Notes: a model not told the origin generated them from the letters alone. Shown: positions 36,677 to 45,440, counted from the first letter of the stretch. The stretch is DNA of 64,000 nucleotides from Myxococcus landrumus (GCF_017301635.1 NZ_CP071091.1:587001-651000); one strand, 5' to 3'. Program-made: numbers and translations.

Positions 36677-38209
36677 TCAGCGCGAGGCGAGCGGGGCCAC
36701 GGCGGCGCGTGCGTCGTCGACCTTCACGCCCACCGCGTTGGCGAGCTTCGTGCCGTACTCCGCGTTGGCGACGTAGAAGTGACCGACCATGCGCGCCTTC
36801 ACTCGGGCATCGCGGACCTGATTCAGGTCGGCCGCCAGGTTCTTCACCAGCCGCTCCCGCGCGGCCGGGTCCAGCGCCGCATAGAAGGCGCCCGCCTGCG
36901 AGAAGTTGTCCGTCTTCTCGATGGGCTGCTGCTGCGTGGTGCCGGCCAGCGGCGCGCGAGACAGCAGGTACGAAGGCGCGTCCTGAGACTCGCGAGCGAC
37001 GCTGGGCTCGTAGTTCACGTCCGACTTCGTGTTGCCGGAGTTCATGCCGCCCGCCTGGTTGTTGTTGTTCACCGAGGCGCGAGCGCGGTTGACCGGCAGG
37101 GACTGGTAGTTGACGCCCACGCGATAGCGCTGCGTGTCCGCGTAGGAGAAGAGCCGGCCTTGCAGGAGACGGTCCTCGGAGGGCTCGATGCCGGGGGGCT
37201 GAACGCCGGGGGAGAACGCGGCCTGCTCGGTCTCCTCGAAGAAGTTGTCCGGCATCTTGTTGAGGATGAAGCGACCCAGCTTGACGGACGGAAGCTTGTC
37301 CTCGGGCCAGACCTTCGTCGGGTCCAGCGGGTTGAAGGAGAAGGCGTCCAGGTCCTTCGGGTCCAGCACCTGGACCGACAACTCCCACGCGGGGAACTTG
37401 CCCGCGCCGATGGAGGTGTACAGGTCCGTGGTGGCGTGCTGGTGGTCCTCGCCCGCCGTGCGCGCGGCCTCCTCGGCGGTCAGGCTCTTGACGCCCTGCT
37501 GCGAGGCCCAGTTGAACTTCACGTAGCGGTACTCACCCTTCGCGTTGACGAACTTGAACGCGTGGACGCCGTGCCCGTTCATCTGGCGGTAGTTCGCCGG
37601 AATGCCGATGTCCGAGTACACCTGCGTCAGCATGTGCGTGGACTCGGGCAGGTGGGAGAAGAAGTCGAAGGAGCGGTTCGGGTCCTGCTTGTTGTTGAAG
37701 GGCGACGGCTTCAGCGAGTGCACCATGTCCGGGAACTTGATGGCGTCGCGGATGAAGAAGACCGGCAGGTTGTTGCCCACCAGGTCCCAGTTGCCCTCGT
37801 CCGTGTAGAACTTGAGCGCGAAGCCGCGAGGGTCTCTCAGCGTCTCCGGTGAACCGGACGGATGGATGACGGTGGAGAAGCGCACGAACAGGGGCGTCTT
37901 CTTGCCCTTGCTCGCGAAGACGGACGCGCGCGTCAGGTGGGAGAAGTTGCCGTAGCTCTCGAAGACGCCGTACGCGCCAGTGCCTCGGGCATGGACGACG
38001 CGCTCCGGGATGCGCTCACGGTCGAACCGCGCCAGCTTCTCGATGAGGTGGAAGTCCTCCAGCAAGACGCCGCCGCGCGGGCCCGCCGTCTTGGAGTTCT
38101 GGTTGGTGCCCACCGCCGAACCCGTGTCCGTGGTGAGGGGTGGGGGATTGGCGGCCAGAGCTGGACCACTCAACAGCACCGTTGTCAGCAACAGCGAACG
38201 CGTCTTCAT
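36677..38209 (-). CDS. katB: Secreted (periplasmic) monofunctional catalase, KatB type
   Basis: This 510-residue heme catalase has an N-terminal signal peptide (MKTRSLLLTTVLLSGPALA), so it is exported. Catalytic His is in RVVHARGTGAYGVFE, distal Asn in DLVGNNLPVFFIRDAIKFPD, and the heme-ligand Tyr in RLFSYADTQRYRVG. RFSTV and the NADPH-region residues are also present. At about 490 mature residues it is a small-subunit clade catalase. The ATG at 38209 has AGGAG 7 bases upstream. It decomposes hydrogen peroxide at the cell envelope. Its promoter region is shared with the divergent kam operon. Confidence 0.94.
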   Translation of the reverse strand: MKTRSLLLTTVLLSGPALAANPPPLTTDTGSAVGTNQNSKTAGPRGGVLLEDFHLIEKLARFDRERIPERVVHARGTGAYGVFESYGNFSHLTRASVFASKGKKTPLFVRFSTVIHPSGSPETLRDPRGFALKFYTDEGNWDLVGNNLPVFFIRDAIKFPDMVHSLKPSPFNNKQDPNRSFDFFSHLPESTHMLTQVYSDIGIPANYRQMNGHGVHAFKFVNAKGEYRYVKFNWASQQGVKSLTAEEAARTAGEDHQHATTDLYTSIGAGKFPAWELSVQVLDPKDLDAFSFNPLDPTKVWPEDKLPSVKLGRFILNKMPDNFFEETEQAAFSPGVQPPGIEPSEDRLLQGRLFSYADTQRYRVGVNYQSLPVNRARASVNNNNQAGGMNSGNTKSDVNYEPSVARESQDAPSYLLSRAPLAGTTQQQPIEKTDNFSQAGAFYAALDPAARERLVKNLAADLNQVRDARVKARMVGHFYVANAEYGTKLANAVGVKVDDARAAVAPLASR

Positions 38210-38314
38210 TCGAAAGCTCCTCTGGGGGTGAGGCCCACAGCCCCAGAGCACGCCTCGTGCCGCTTCCGTTGTTCTAATGAATCCAATGGGTTGGAGTGTC
38301 GTCTCACCCCTTGT

Positions 38315-38374
38315 CACCGCCATTTCGGTGGATTCACCGCTCCGGCGGTGGGGAAAATCACCGAATCCTCGGTG
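38315..38374. promoter_or_regulatory. Three CACCG-N6-CGGTG operator-like repeats upstream of kamD
   Basis: Three inverted repeats of the same form lie at 38315-38330, 38335-38350 and 38359-38374, with 20 and 24 bases between starts. The 6-base spacers differ (CCATTT, CTCCGG, AATCCT), while all ten arm bases are identical and a T precedes each. Conserved arms with free spacers are the mark of a dimeric regulator. Centres lie about 88, 68 and 44 bases upstream of the predicted kam transcription start. The region also serves the divergent katB. Confidence 0.7.
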
Positions 38375-38384
38375 TCGCGCGCAT

Positions 38385-38398
38385 GGAACCGATAATGC
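38385..38398 (+). promoter_or_regulatory. Sigma-54-like promoter of the kam operon
   Basis: TGGAACCGATAATGCG has GG-N10-GC at the invariant spacing (GG at 38385, GC at 38397), with TGGAAC for TGGCAC and ATGC for TTGC. The predicted start near 38410 leaves a 57-base leader before kamD, which has TAAGGTG as its ribosome-binding site. One GG-N10-GC can arise by chance in GC-rich DNA; the adjacent operator triplet raises its credibility. Confidence 0.45.
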
Positions 38399-38466
38399 GG
38401 TGCGGCAGCGAGTTCTCGGTGTTCTTCGGCGCTTCCTGTAGGCGATTGGGCGGGTAAGGTGCGCCC

Positions 38467-40017
38467 ATGCCAGGCCCGTTCATTGACGACGCGCAGATTG
38501 CGCATGCGCGCACTCTGGCGGAGGAGATCGTCAACCCGATCTTCGACCTCATCCGCCGCAACACCACTGTATCCATCGAGCGCACCGTGTTGCGCTTCTT
38601 TGGGATTTCCGGAGCAGGCGCGCGAGGAGTGCCTCTCGCCAACCTGATGGTCGACAAGCTCAAGGCCGCCGGGGTGCTCAACCGGGGCGCCGCCTATTGG
38701 TATGGCCGGGCGCTCCAGCTGGGGGCCAAGAGCCCGCTGGAGGCCGTGGAGCGGCTGACGGCGCTGCCGGCGGACAAGCTGGGGCCATTGTCCCCGGAGA
38801 TGGAGGAGAACCTCCGCGCCGAGGTGCGCGCCGAGGCTCGCTCCGCGTTCGAGGAGATGAAGGCCCGCATCGCCGCGCGCGATGACCTTCGCAAGCAGTT
38901 CCCCATGTCGCCCGCCCCGCACAAGTACGTCATCGTCGCGACGGGAAACATCTACGACGACGTGGACCAGGCGCGGGCCGCGGCCCAGGCGGGCGCGGAT
39001 GTCATCGCCGTCATCCGCTCCACCGCGCAGTCGCTGTTGGACTACGTGCCGCACGGCGCGACGACGGAGGGCTACGGCGGCACCTACGCCACCCAGGAGA
39101 ACTTCCGCATCATGCGCGAGGCCCTGGATGAAGAGAGCCGCAAGCTCAAGCGCTACATCCAGTTGACCAACTACTCGTCCGGCCTCTGCATGTCGGAGAT
39201 CGCCTTCTGCGCGGCCTACGAGAAGCTGGACATGCTGCTCAACGACGCGATGTACGGAATCCTCTTCCGCGACATCAACATGCGTCGCACCTTCATCGAC
39301 CAGTACTTCAGCCGCCGCATCTGCGGGCTCGCCGGCATCATCATCAACACGGGCGAGGACAACTACATCACCACGGCGGATGCGTACGACGCGGCGCACA
39401 CGGTCATCGCCAGCCAGTTCATCAACGAGTGCTTCGCCAAGCGCGCGGGGCTCAAGGACTGGCAGCTGGGCATCGGCCACTCGTACGAAATCGACCCGTA
39501 CCGCGACGACACGCTCCTCCTGGAGCTGTCGCAGGCGATGCTGGTGCGTCGCTGTTTCCCGGACGCGCCGCTCAAGTACATGCCGCCCACCAAGCACAAG
39601 GAGACGGACATCTTCTTCAGCCACGCGTACGACGTGATGGCGGACCTGGTGGCCATCTGGACGAACCAAGGCATCCAGCTGCTCGGCATGATGACGGAGG
39701 CCATGCACACGCCGCTGCTCGCGGACCGCTACGTGGCGCTCAAGTCGGCGTCCTATATCCACCGCGCGGCGCGAGGCATCGACCAGGAGTTCACCGTCCG
39801 GGAGGACGGGAAGATCGCCAACCGTGCCCGCGAGGTGTTCGGCCACGCGATGAAGCTGCTCCAGGAATGCCGTGACGAGGGCATGGTGGCGGCCATCGGC
39901 AAGGGTCACTTCGGCGACGTGAAGCGCGAGGAGACCGGCGGCAAGGGCCTGGATGGCGTGATGGAGAAGTCGTCGGATTACTTCAACCCGTTCCTGGAAA
40001 TCCTGGAGGCAACATGA
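38467..40017 (+). CDS. kamD: Lysine 5,6-aminomutase alpha subunit
   Basis: This 516-residue large subunit of the adenosylcobalamin- and PLP-dependent D-lysine/beta-lysine 5,6-aminomutase contains the TIM barrel. Family strings are HARTLAEEIVNPIFDLIRRNTTVSIERTVLR-like at the N-terminus, IRSTAQSLLDYVPHGATTEGYGGTYATQENFRIM, and YIQLTNYSSGLCMSEIAF, then MPPTKHKTGNI-like MPPTKHKETDIFFSH. Length matches the family (about 520). With KamE it converts beta-lysine to 3,5-diaminohexanoate. The next gene overlaps its stop by 4 bp. Confidence 0.93.
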   Translation: MPGPFIDDAQIAHARTLAEEIVNPIFDLIRRNTTVSIERTVLRFFGISGAGARGVPLANLMVDKLKAAGVLNRGAAYWYGRALQLGAKSPLEAVERLTALPADKLGPLSPEMEENLRAEVRAEARSAFEEMKARIAARDDLRKQFPMSPAPHKYVIVATGNIYDDVDQARAAAQAGADVIAVIRSTAQSLLDYVPHGATTEGYGGTYATQENFRIMREALDEESRKLKRYIQLTNYSSGLCMSEIAFCAAYEKLDMLLNDAMYGILFRDINMRRTFIDQYFSRRICGLAGIIINTGEDNYITTADAYDAAHTVIASQFINECFAKRAGLKDWQLGIGHSYEIDPYRDDTLLLELSQAMLVRRCFPDAPLKYMPPTKHKETDIFFSHAYDVMADLVAIWTNQGIQLLGMMTEAMHTPLLADRYVALKSASYIHRAARGIDQEFTVREDGKIANRAREVFGHAMKLLQECRDEGMVAAIGKGHFGDVKREETGGKGLDGVMEKSSDYFNPFLEILEAT

Positions 40018-40490
40018 TGCTCGGTACCATCCTGACGGTGGTGATGGCGGCTGGCGGCACGGCGGACGCACTGGCGCAGTTCCAGGTGAAGAACGTGGGC
40101 ATGCAGGTTCCCGCCGCGTGGACGCAGTCGGTGGAGGACGGGACGACCAAGTTCCTGGCGCCCAGCGGTGACGCGTACTTCCTGGTGGACGTGGGCGCGG
40201 TGCAGACGGCGGGGATGAAGGCCTCGGTCTGCGTGGACAAGATCGTGAAGGGCAGCGGCGGGTCCAACTGGGAGCGCCTCAAGGTGGGCGGGCAGCCGGC
40301 GGCGCGGCGGGCGGACCAGGACCAGTCGACGAACGGTGGCGTGGTGGAGACGCTGACGTACGTCGGCTGTGACGGGCGCACGACGTGGTCCGTCGTCTTC
40401 CACATGGAGCAGAACAAGAAGGAGCGCTTCGCTCCGCTGGCGGAGAAGGTGGCCACCAGCGTGAAAATCGTGCGGGCCGGGGGGAAGTGA
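40014..40490 (+). CDS. Secreted small protein inside the kam operon
   Basis: This 158-residue protein starts with overlapping ATGA at the kamD stop. The N-terminus (MLGTILTVVMAAGGTADALAQ) is a signal peptide. The mature part (FQVKNVGMQVPAAWTQSVEDGTTKFLAPSGDAYFLVDVG ... CVDKIVKGSGGSNWERLKVGG ... YVGCDGRTTWSVVFHMEQNKKERFAPLAEKVATSVKIV) is a compact alpha/beta domain resembling PsbP/LpqN-like folds that begin with a Val-Pro-x-x-Trp strand. It has two Cys. Nothing in the lysine pathway calls for a secreted protein, yet it is translationally coupled to kamD and 4 bp before kamE. Its role is unknown. Confidence 0.75.
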   Translation: MMLGTILTVVMAAGGTADALAQFQVKNVGMQVPAAWTQSVEDGTTKFLAPSGDAYFLVDVGAVQTAGMKASVCVDKIVKGSGGSNWERLKVGGQPAARRADQDQSTNGGVVETLTYVGCDGRTTWSVVFHMEQNKKERFAPLAEKVATSVKIVRAGGK

Positions 40491-40494
40491 GCAG

Positions 40495-41280
40495 ATGGTG
40501 AAGCCGAGCAAACAAATCATTCGCCCCTACGGGGACCGCCGCGACGACGGCGTGGTGCAGATTTCGTTCACCCTGCCGGTGCCGCTGTCGGAGAAGGCCA
40601 AGGAGGCCGCCGCCGTCTTCACCCGGAAGATGGGGTACACCGACGTCAAGGTGGCCGCCGCCGAGCGCGCCGCGGACAGCTACACGTTCTTCATCGTGTA
40701 CGCCCGGTCGAACGTCACGCTGGACTACGCCGAAATCGACGTGCCCGAAGTCGTCGTGAAGAAGATGTCCTTCGACGACCTCAACGCCTTCATCAAGGAG
40801 AAGGTGGGCCGTCGCATCGTCGTGTTCGGCGCGTGTACCGGCACGGACACGCACACGGTGGGCATCGACGCCATCTTGAACATGAAGGGCTACGCGGGCG
40901 ACTACGGCCTGGAGCGCTACCCCGGGTTCGAGGCGTTCAACCTGGGCAGCCAGGTGCCCAACGAGGACCTCATCAAGCGGGCCATGGCGAAGAACGCCGA
41001 CGCCATCCTGGTGAGCCAGGTCGTCACGCAGCGCGATGTGCACAAGGACAACTCGCGGCACTTCATCGACGCGGCGAAGGCGGCGGGCATCCACGGCAAG
41101 GTGCAGCTCCTGCTGGGCGGTCCCCGCGTGGACCACAAGCTGGCGCTGGAGCTGGGCTTCGACGCGGGCTTCGGTCCAGGCACCAAGCCCTCCGATGTGG
41201 CCAACTACATCGTCCACGCGCTCCTGAAGAAGGAAGGCAAGGAGCCGCAGGACATGCACTACCAGGGAGAGCCCCAGTGA
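40495..41280 (+). CDS. kamE: Lysine 5,6-aminomutase beta subunit (cobalamin- and PLP-binding)
   Basis: This 261-residue small subunit has the B12-binding DxHxxG motif at D118-T-H120-T-V-G123. Lys131 lies 11 residues after that His, exactly the spacing of His133 and the PLP-binding Lys144 in the clostridial enzyme. The N-terminal 100 residues are the dimerisation domain; the Rossmann domain follows ([68 protein letters not shown]). All key residues are intact, so the enzyme should be active. The kal start codon overlaps its stop. Confidence 0.95.
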   Translation: MVKPSKQIIRPYGDRRDDGVVQISFTLPVPLSEKAKEAAAVFTRKMGYTDVKVAAAERAADSYTFFIVYARSNVTLDYAEIDVPEVVVKKMSFDDLNAFIKEKVGRRIVVFGACTGTDTHTVGIDAILNMKGYAGDYGLERYPGFEAFNLGSQVPNEDLIKRAMAKNADAILVSQVVTQRDVHKDNSRHFIDAAKAAGIHGKVQLLLGGPRVDHKLALELGFDAGFGPGTKPSDVANYIVHALLKKEGKEPQDMHYQGEPQ

Positions 41281-41675
41281 GCACGGGAACCAAGGCCATC
41301 ATCCGGCTGCGCATGAGCAGCCATGACGCGCACTACGGCGGCAACCTGGTGGACGGCGCGCGCATGCTGGGCCTCTTTGGCGACGTGGCCACGGAGCTGT
41401 GCATCCGCGCCGACGGAGACGAAGGCCTGTTCCGGGCCTACGACTCCGTGGAGTTCCTGGCGCCGGTGTACGCCGGGGACTTCATCGAGGCGGAGGGCGA
41501 AATCGTCAGCGCGGGCAACACATCGCGCAAGATGCGCTTCGAGGCCCGCAAGGTCATCCGGCCCCGGCCGGATGTGAACGATTCGGCGGCGGACCTGTTG
41601 CCGGAGCCCATCGTGGTGTGCCGGGCTTCGGGCACCTGCGTGGTTCCCAAGGACAAGCAGCGAGGTCAGCGATGA
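41277..41675 (+). CDS. kal: 3-aminobutyryl-CoA ammonia-lyase
   Basis: This 132-residue single hot-dog-fold enzyme removes ammonia from L-3-aminobutyryl-CoA to give crotonyl-CoA. Family strings are [43 protein letters not shown] and [38 protein letters not shown]. The GTG at 41277 overlaps the kamE stop (GTGA), and its own stop overlaps the kce ATG (ATGA), so translation is coupled through the operon. The longer in-frame reading inside kamE is not real. Confidence 0.92.
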   Translation: MSTGTKAIIRLRMSSHDAHYGGNLVDGARMLGLFGDVATELCIRADGDEGLFRAYDSVEFLAPVYAGDFIEAEGEIVSAGNTSRKMRFEARKVIRPRPDVNDSAADLLPEPIVVCRASGTCVVPKDKQRGQR

Positions 41676-42499
41676 GCACTCCCATGGTCATCACCGCGGC
41701 GATGGTCGGCGCGGAGACGACACGCGAGCAGACGCCCCACCTGCCCATCACCGCGGAGGAGATCGCCGAGGACGCCGCGCGCTGCCGCGAGGCGGGTGCG
41801 GCGATGGTGCACCTGCACGTGCGCACCGCGGACGGCAAGCCGTCCCAGGACGCGGAGCTGTTCCGGGCCGCGATTCGCGCCATCCGCAAGCGCACCGACG
41901 TGCTCATCCAGACGTCGACGGGCGGCGCGGTGGGCATGACGGTGGACCAGCGCTGTGGGCCGCTGACGCTGACGGGCGAGGACCGGCCGGACATGGCCAC
42001 CCTCACCACGGGCACGGTGAACTTCGGCGAAGAGGTGTTCTGGAACCCGCGCCCGCTGGTGCGGGACATCGCGAAGCGCATCAAGGCGTTGGGCCTCCGG
42101 CCGGAGCTGGAGTGCTTCGACGTGGGCATGATTGACGAGGCCCGCTACCTGGCGAAGGAAGGCCTGGTCGACCTGCCAGCGCACTTCGACTTCGTGCTGG
42201 GCGTGCCGGGGACGCTGCAGCCCCGGCCGGAGGTGCTGGACTTCATGATTGCCTCACTGCCGGAGGGGAGCACCTGGACGGTGGCGGGCGTGGGCCGGCA
42301 CCAGCTCGCCTATGTGGACGAGGCGGCGAAGCGCGGCGGCAACGCGCGGGTGGGCCTGGAGGACAACATCTACGTGTCCAAGGGCGTGCTCGCGAAGGGC
42401 AACTGGGAGCTGGTGGCCGAGGCCGCCAGGCGAGCCCGAGCCCATGGCCGCGAGCCGGCCACACCGGAACAGGCGCGCAAGCTCCTCCGGTTGAGCTGA
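41672..42499 (+). CDS. kce: 3-keto-5-aminohexanoate cleavage enzyme
   Basis: This 275-residue BKACE-family TIM-barrel enzyme condenses 3-keto-5-aminohexanoate with acetyl-CoA and splits it to acetoacetate and 3-aminobutyryl-CoA. The zinc site is H47-L-H49 (MVHLHVR), with Glu in the later GLEDNIYV. Other family strings are [44 protein letters not shown] and [11 protein letters not shown]. It is the last gene of the kam operon; a strong intrinsic terminator starts six bases after its stop. Confidence 0.94.
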   Translation: MSTPMVITAAMVGAETTREQTPHLPITAEEIAEDAARCREAGAAMVHLHVRTADGKPSQDAELFRAAIRAIRKRTDVLIQTSTGGAVGMTVDQRCGPLTLTGEDRPDMATLTTGTVNFGEEVFWNPRPLVRDIAKRIKALGLRPELECFDVGMIDEARYLAKEGLVDLPAHFDFVLGVPGTLQPRPEVLDFMIASLPEGSTWTVAGVGRHQLAYVDEAAKRGGNARVGLEDNIYVSKGVLAKGNWELVAEAARRARAHGREPATPEQARKLLRLS

Positions 42500-42504
42500 A
42501 CCTC

Positions 42505-42542
42505 CCGCCGGCGCGAAGCTCTCGCGCCGGCGGTTTTCTTTT
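42505..42542 (+). terminator. Intrinsic terminator of the kam operon
   Basis: A perfect 12-bp stem (CCGCCGGCGCGA / TCGCGCCGGCGG) with a 5-nt loop is followed by TTTTCTTTT. This is the clearest Rho-independent terminator on the plus strand in the window. Confidence 0.92.
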
Positions 42543-42646
42543 CACGTCAGGACCCGCGAGGCCTTCACGTCGGCGGCTGCTGGTCGCCGTTGCTCGTCCA
42601 GAGTGCGGTGTGTGAAGCGGCCCGAGGCAGTCCGAGGAGCCATGCG

Positions 42647-43423
42647 ATGGACACGGAGCTGAAGGGCAAGGGCGTCCTGGTGACGGGCGGCGCGGGCGGG
42701 ATTGGCACCGCGCTGGTCTGGGCGTTCTCCGGCGAGGGCGCGAAGGTGGCGGTGCACTACCACTCGCGCGAGGTGCCAGCGAAGCGGCTCGCGGAGGAGG
42801 TGGGGGGCGTGGCGGTGGGCGCGGACCTGACGGTGGAGGCGGAGGTGGATGCGCTCGTGCCCGCGTCGGTGGCCGCGCTGGGGCGGTTGGATGTCCTGGT
42901 GTGCAACGCGGGCGTGTGGCCGAGCCCCGATGTCCCCGTCTGGGAGATGTCCCTGGAGCGCTGGCGCCGCACGCTGGCGGAGAACCTGGACAGCGTCTTC
43001 CTGTGTTGCCGTGGCTTCTTGCGCCACGTGGCGACGACGGGCGTGGGGAACATCGTCATCATCAGCTCCACGGCGGGGCTGTTCGGCGAGGCGGGTCACT
43101 CCGACTACGCGGCGGCGAAGGGCGCGCTGGCGGGAGGCTTCCTGCGGAGCCTGAAGAACGAGCTGGGCCGCATTGCTCCGCTGGGCCGCGTCAACGTGGT
43201 GTGCCCGGGTTGGACGGCGGTGGACCGCAACCGCGACAAGCTGGGCGGGCCTGACTTCGTGAAGCGGGTGACTCGCACCATGCCGTTGCGCAAGGTGGGC
43301 CAGCCCGAGGATGTCGCGCGAGTGGTGGTGTCACTCGCTTCGGATTTCATCTCCGGTCACGTGACGGGTGAGGTCGTGACGGTCGCCGGAGGCATGGAAG
43401 GAAGGGTGCTGCATGACGACTGA
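42647..43423 (+). CDS. Short-chain dehydrogenase/reductase
   Basis: This 258-residue classical SDR has the cofactor motif TGGAGGIG at the N-terminus, NAG in LVCNAGVW, and the catalytic Ser/Tyr/Lys set ([25 protein letters not shown], with Y-x3-K). The C-terminal [15 protein letters not shown] is typical of FabG-like members. The His-Ser-Arg after the second strand (VHYHSRE) suggests NADP preference. The ATG at 42647 has GAGGAG 9 bases upstream; an upstream extension lacks coding character. The substrate is unknown. It overlaps the following methyltransferase gene by 11 bp, so they probably act together. Confidence 0.88.
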   Translation: MDTELKGKGVLVTGGAGGIGTALVWAFSGEGAKVAVHYHSREVPAKRLAEEVGGVAVGADLTVEAEVDALVPASVAALGRLDVLVCNAGVWPSPDVPVWEMSLERWRRTLAENLDSVFLCCRGFLRHVATTGVGNIVIISSTAGLFGEAGHSDYAAAKGALAGGFLRSLKNELGRIAPLGRVNVVCPGWTAVDRNRDKLGGPDFVKRVTRTMPLRKVGQPEDVARVVVSLASDFISGHVTGEVVTVAGGMEGRVLHDD

Positions 43424-44207
43424 GGCCATCGACGTAAGGAAGCACAACCGCGAGGCATGGGACCGCCAGGTCTCGCTGGGCAACCGGTGGACGCAGCCGG
43501 TGGGGCCGGAGGTCATCGCGGCCGCGAGGAGAGGGGAGTGGAGCGTCGTGCTCACGCCCTCCAAGCCCGTGCCCCCGTCCTGGTTCGGGGACATCGTGGG
43601 CAAGAGGGTCCTGTGTCTTGCGGGGGGCGGTGGTCAGCAGGCGCCGGTGTTCGCCGCGGCGGGGGCGAAGGTGACGGTGCTGGACAACTCGCCCGGGCAG
43701 CTGGGGCAGGACCGGCTGGTCGCGGAGCGAGAGGGGTTGGAGATCCGGTTGGTGGAGGGGGACATGCGCGACCTCTCCGTGTTCGAGGACGGCGGCTTCG
43801 ACCTCATCTTCCATCCGTGCTCGAACGCCTTCGTGGACACCATCCTCCCCGTGTGGCGCGAGGCGTTCCGCGTGCTGCGTCCCGGAGGCGTGCTCCTGTC
43901 GGGCTTCACCAACCCGGTCATCTTCCTGTTCGACCCCGAGCTGCAGGACAAAGGGGTGCTGCAGGTGAAGTACAAGATGCCCTACTCGGACTTCACCAGC
44001 CTCACGGAGACCGAGCGCCGGCGCTACACCGACAAGCACGAACCGCTCTGCGTGGCGCACACGCTCCAGGACCAGATTGGCGGGCAGCTCGACGCGGGGT
44101 TCCTGCTCGCGGGGTACTTCGAGGACAAGTTCGAGAAGGGCGACCTGGTCGCCGAGTACTTCGACAGCTACATCGCGACGCGCGCCCTGAAGCCCATCAC
44201 TCCCTGA
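43413..44207 (+). CDS. Class I SAM-dependent methyltransferase
   Basis: This 264-residue methyltransferase has motif I as [28 protein letters not shown] and motif II/III as [25 protein letters not shown] and [18 protein letters not shown]. This is the Methyltransf_11 type. A family string in the N-terminus, [20 protein letters not shown], occurs in a widespread uncharacterised group. Its start lies inside the SDR gene. The substrate is not evident. Confidence 0.86.
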   Translation: MTTEAIDVRKHNREAWDRQVSLGNRWTQPVGPEVIAAARRGEWSVVLTPSKPVPPSWFGDIVGKRVLCLAGGGGQQAPVFAAAGAKVTVLDNSPGQLGQDRLVAEREGLEIRLVEGDMRDLSVFEDGGFDLIFHPCSNAFVDTILPVWREAFRVLRPGGVLLSGFTNPVIFLFDPELQDKGVLQVKYKMPYSDFTSLTETERRRYTDKHEPLCVAHTLQDQIGGQLDAGFLLAGYFEDKFEKGDLVAEYFDSYIATRALKPITP

Positions 44208-44300
44208 CAAATTTCCTCAGAAGTTGATTGCGCGAAGGGTCTTGAAAGACTCCCATGCAGGATGTCCTGGATTCCCCGGGACTTCCCGCATGGAGCGCAA

Positions 44301-44834
44301 ATGCGTACCTCTTGGCGTTTCTCCTCGTTCTGTGTCGTGAGCCTCGCGCTGCTGGGCGCGGGCTGTGAGCCGGCGCCCTCGCCGGCGCCCACCGTGTCGG
44401 GTGCTGCGTTGGAGCAGCGCACGGACCGCGCGGTGGGGGACGTGAAGCTGCTCTGCGAGATTCCGCAGGACGGCAGCTACTTCGAGCTGAAGCAGACGGC
44501 GACGGGGTACGAGGGCGTGGTGGCGACGCAGGTCTATGACCCGTGGGATTGCCGCTGCATCTACCTGAAGCGCGAGGTGGTGGGGCAGTACTCGTTCTGC
44601 CAGTTCGCGGCGTCGGACCCGCGCATCGTGAGCTGCTGGCGGCGGGAGCCCAACGGCACGGCGGGGAAGATGGGGATGTTCTCCACGAAGGTGACGCGGC
44701 AGTCGCTGGTCATCGGGGGCTCGGGGCAGGAGGCGACCCAGCAGCTCATGGACATCGGGGTCGTGAACCAGGACCCGGGTCAGACGCCTCGGCGGGACTT
44801 CACGTACGAGCTGAGCGACTGCACGGCGGGCTAG
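44301..44834 (+). CDS. Hypothetical lipoprotein, Cys-rich
   Basis: This 177-residue protein starts MRTSWRFSSFCVVSLALLGAGCEP with a lipobox (LLGAGC). The mature part has six Cys (KLLCEIPQDG, WDCRCIYL, SFCQFA, VSCWRR, LSDC), suggesting disulfides. The ATG at 44301 is preferred over an upstream in-frame ATG at 44262 because the signal peptide then begins properly and GGAGCG precedes it. No known domain. Confidence 0.72.
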   Translation: MRTSWRFSSFCVVSLALLGAGCEPAPSPAPTVSGAALEQRTDRAVGDVKLLCEIPQDGSYFELKQTATGYEGVVATQVYDPWDCRCIYLKREVVGQYSFCQFAASDPRIVSCWRREPNGTAGKMGMFSTKVTRQSLVIGGSGQEATQQLMDIGVVNQDPGQTPRRDFTYELSDCTAG

Positions 44835-44912
44835 CAAGCGGCGAGGCCGCACCGACTCCAGGCCGGGGCGGGATTTAACCTCCGCCGACGCAGGGGGTTT
44901 CTCCCATCAGCA

Positions 44913-44941
44913 GGGCGCGAGTGGGCAAGCCGCTCGCGCCC
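44913..44941 (+). terminator. Hairpin between lipoprotein and next gene
   Basis: GGGCGCGAG / CTCGCGCCC (9-bp perfect stem, 11-nt loop) lies 79 bp after the lipoprotein stop and 26 bp before the next start. It could be a terminator or a leader structure of the downstream gene. No T-run. Confidence 0.35.
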
Positions 44942-44966
44942 GTTGAACCCACGGGAGAGTTCCAAC

Positions 44967-45353
44967 ATGCGTCAGACGTTCCTTTTGCGTTCCCTCGTCG
45001 CGGCTTCGCTGTTCCTGGCCACCCCTGTGCTCGCCGAGGACGCAGCGTCCGGCAAGGACTGCAAGGAGGCTCATCAGGGCCGGCATGGGCACCGGGGGAT
45101 GAGGGGTGAGCACAAGCTTGCTCGCATGGAGCACCGGTTGGACCGGGCCGTGGAGAGCGGCCGGCTGAGCCAGGCGCAGGCGGAGGCGTTCAAGGCGGAG
45201 GCTCGTCAGCTCCGGGACGAGCTGAAGGCTCAAGCTGAAGCGGCGGGTGGACAGCTCTCGGAGGACCAGCGCCTCCAGGCTCGTGAGCGTGTCCGCGCGC
45301 TGCGCCAGAAGGTGAAGGAGGCCGTGCGGGCCTCCGCGCCCCAGAAGACCTGA
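44967..45353 (+). CDS. Periplasmic helical protein (Spy/CpxP-like shape)
   Basis: This 128-residue protein starts MRQTFLLRSLVAASLFLATPVLA with a clean signal peptide and ends in a long charged coiled coil. The N-terminal mature region is His/Arg-rich (KEAHQGRHGHRGMRGEHK) and could bind metal. The rest (LDRAVESGRLSQAQAEAFKAEARQLRDELKAQAE ... LRQKVKEAVRAS) resembles the helical hairpin of periplasmic chaperone or metal-sensor proteins such as Spy and CpxP, but lacks an LTxxQ motif. GGGAGAG precedes the ATG. Confidence 0.72.
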   Translation: MRQTFLLRSLVAASLFLATPVLAEDAASGKDCKEAHQGRHGHRGMRGEHKLARMEHRLDRAVESGRLSQAQAEAFKAEARQLRDELKAQAEAAGGQLSEDQRLQARERVRALRQKVKEAVRASAPQKT

Positions 45354-45355
45354 GA

Positions 45356-45378
45356 CACCTGCACATGTGTTGCAGGTG
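45356..45378 (+). terminator. Hairpin after the periplasmic helical protein gene
   Basis: CACCTGCA / TGCAGGTG (8-bp perfect stem, 7-nt loop) starts 2 bp after the stop. No T-run. Confidence 0.45.
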
Positions 45379-45387
45379 ATGAGGGTG

Positions 45388-45408
45388 CTGGCGCTGATGG
45401 AGCGCCAG
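45388..45408 (-). terminator. Hairpin after the ChaN-like gene
   Basis: CTGGCGCT / AGCGCCAG (8-bp stem, 5-nt loop) lies 33 bp beyond the minus-strand stop at 45441. Together with the hairpin at 45356 it forms a convergent terminator region. Confidence 0.4.
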
Positions 45409-45440
45409 CGGGGACGTCGCGAGACGCGTCTGGAGGCTGC

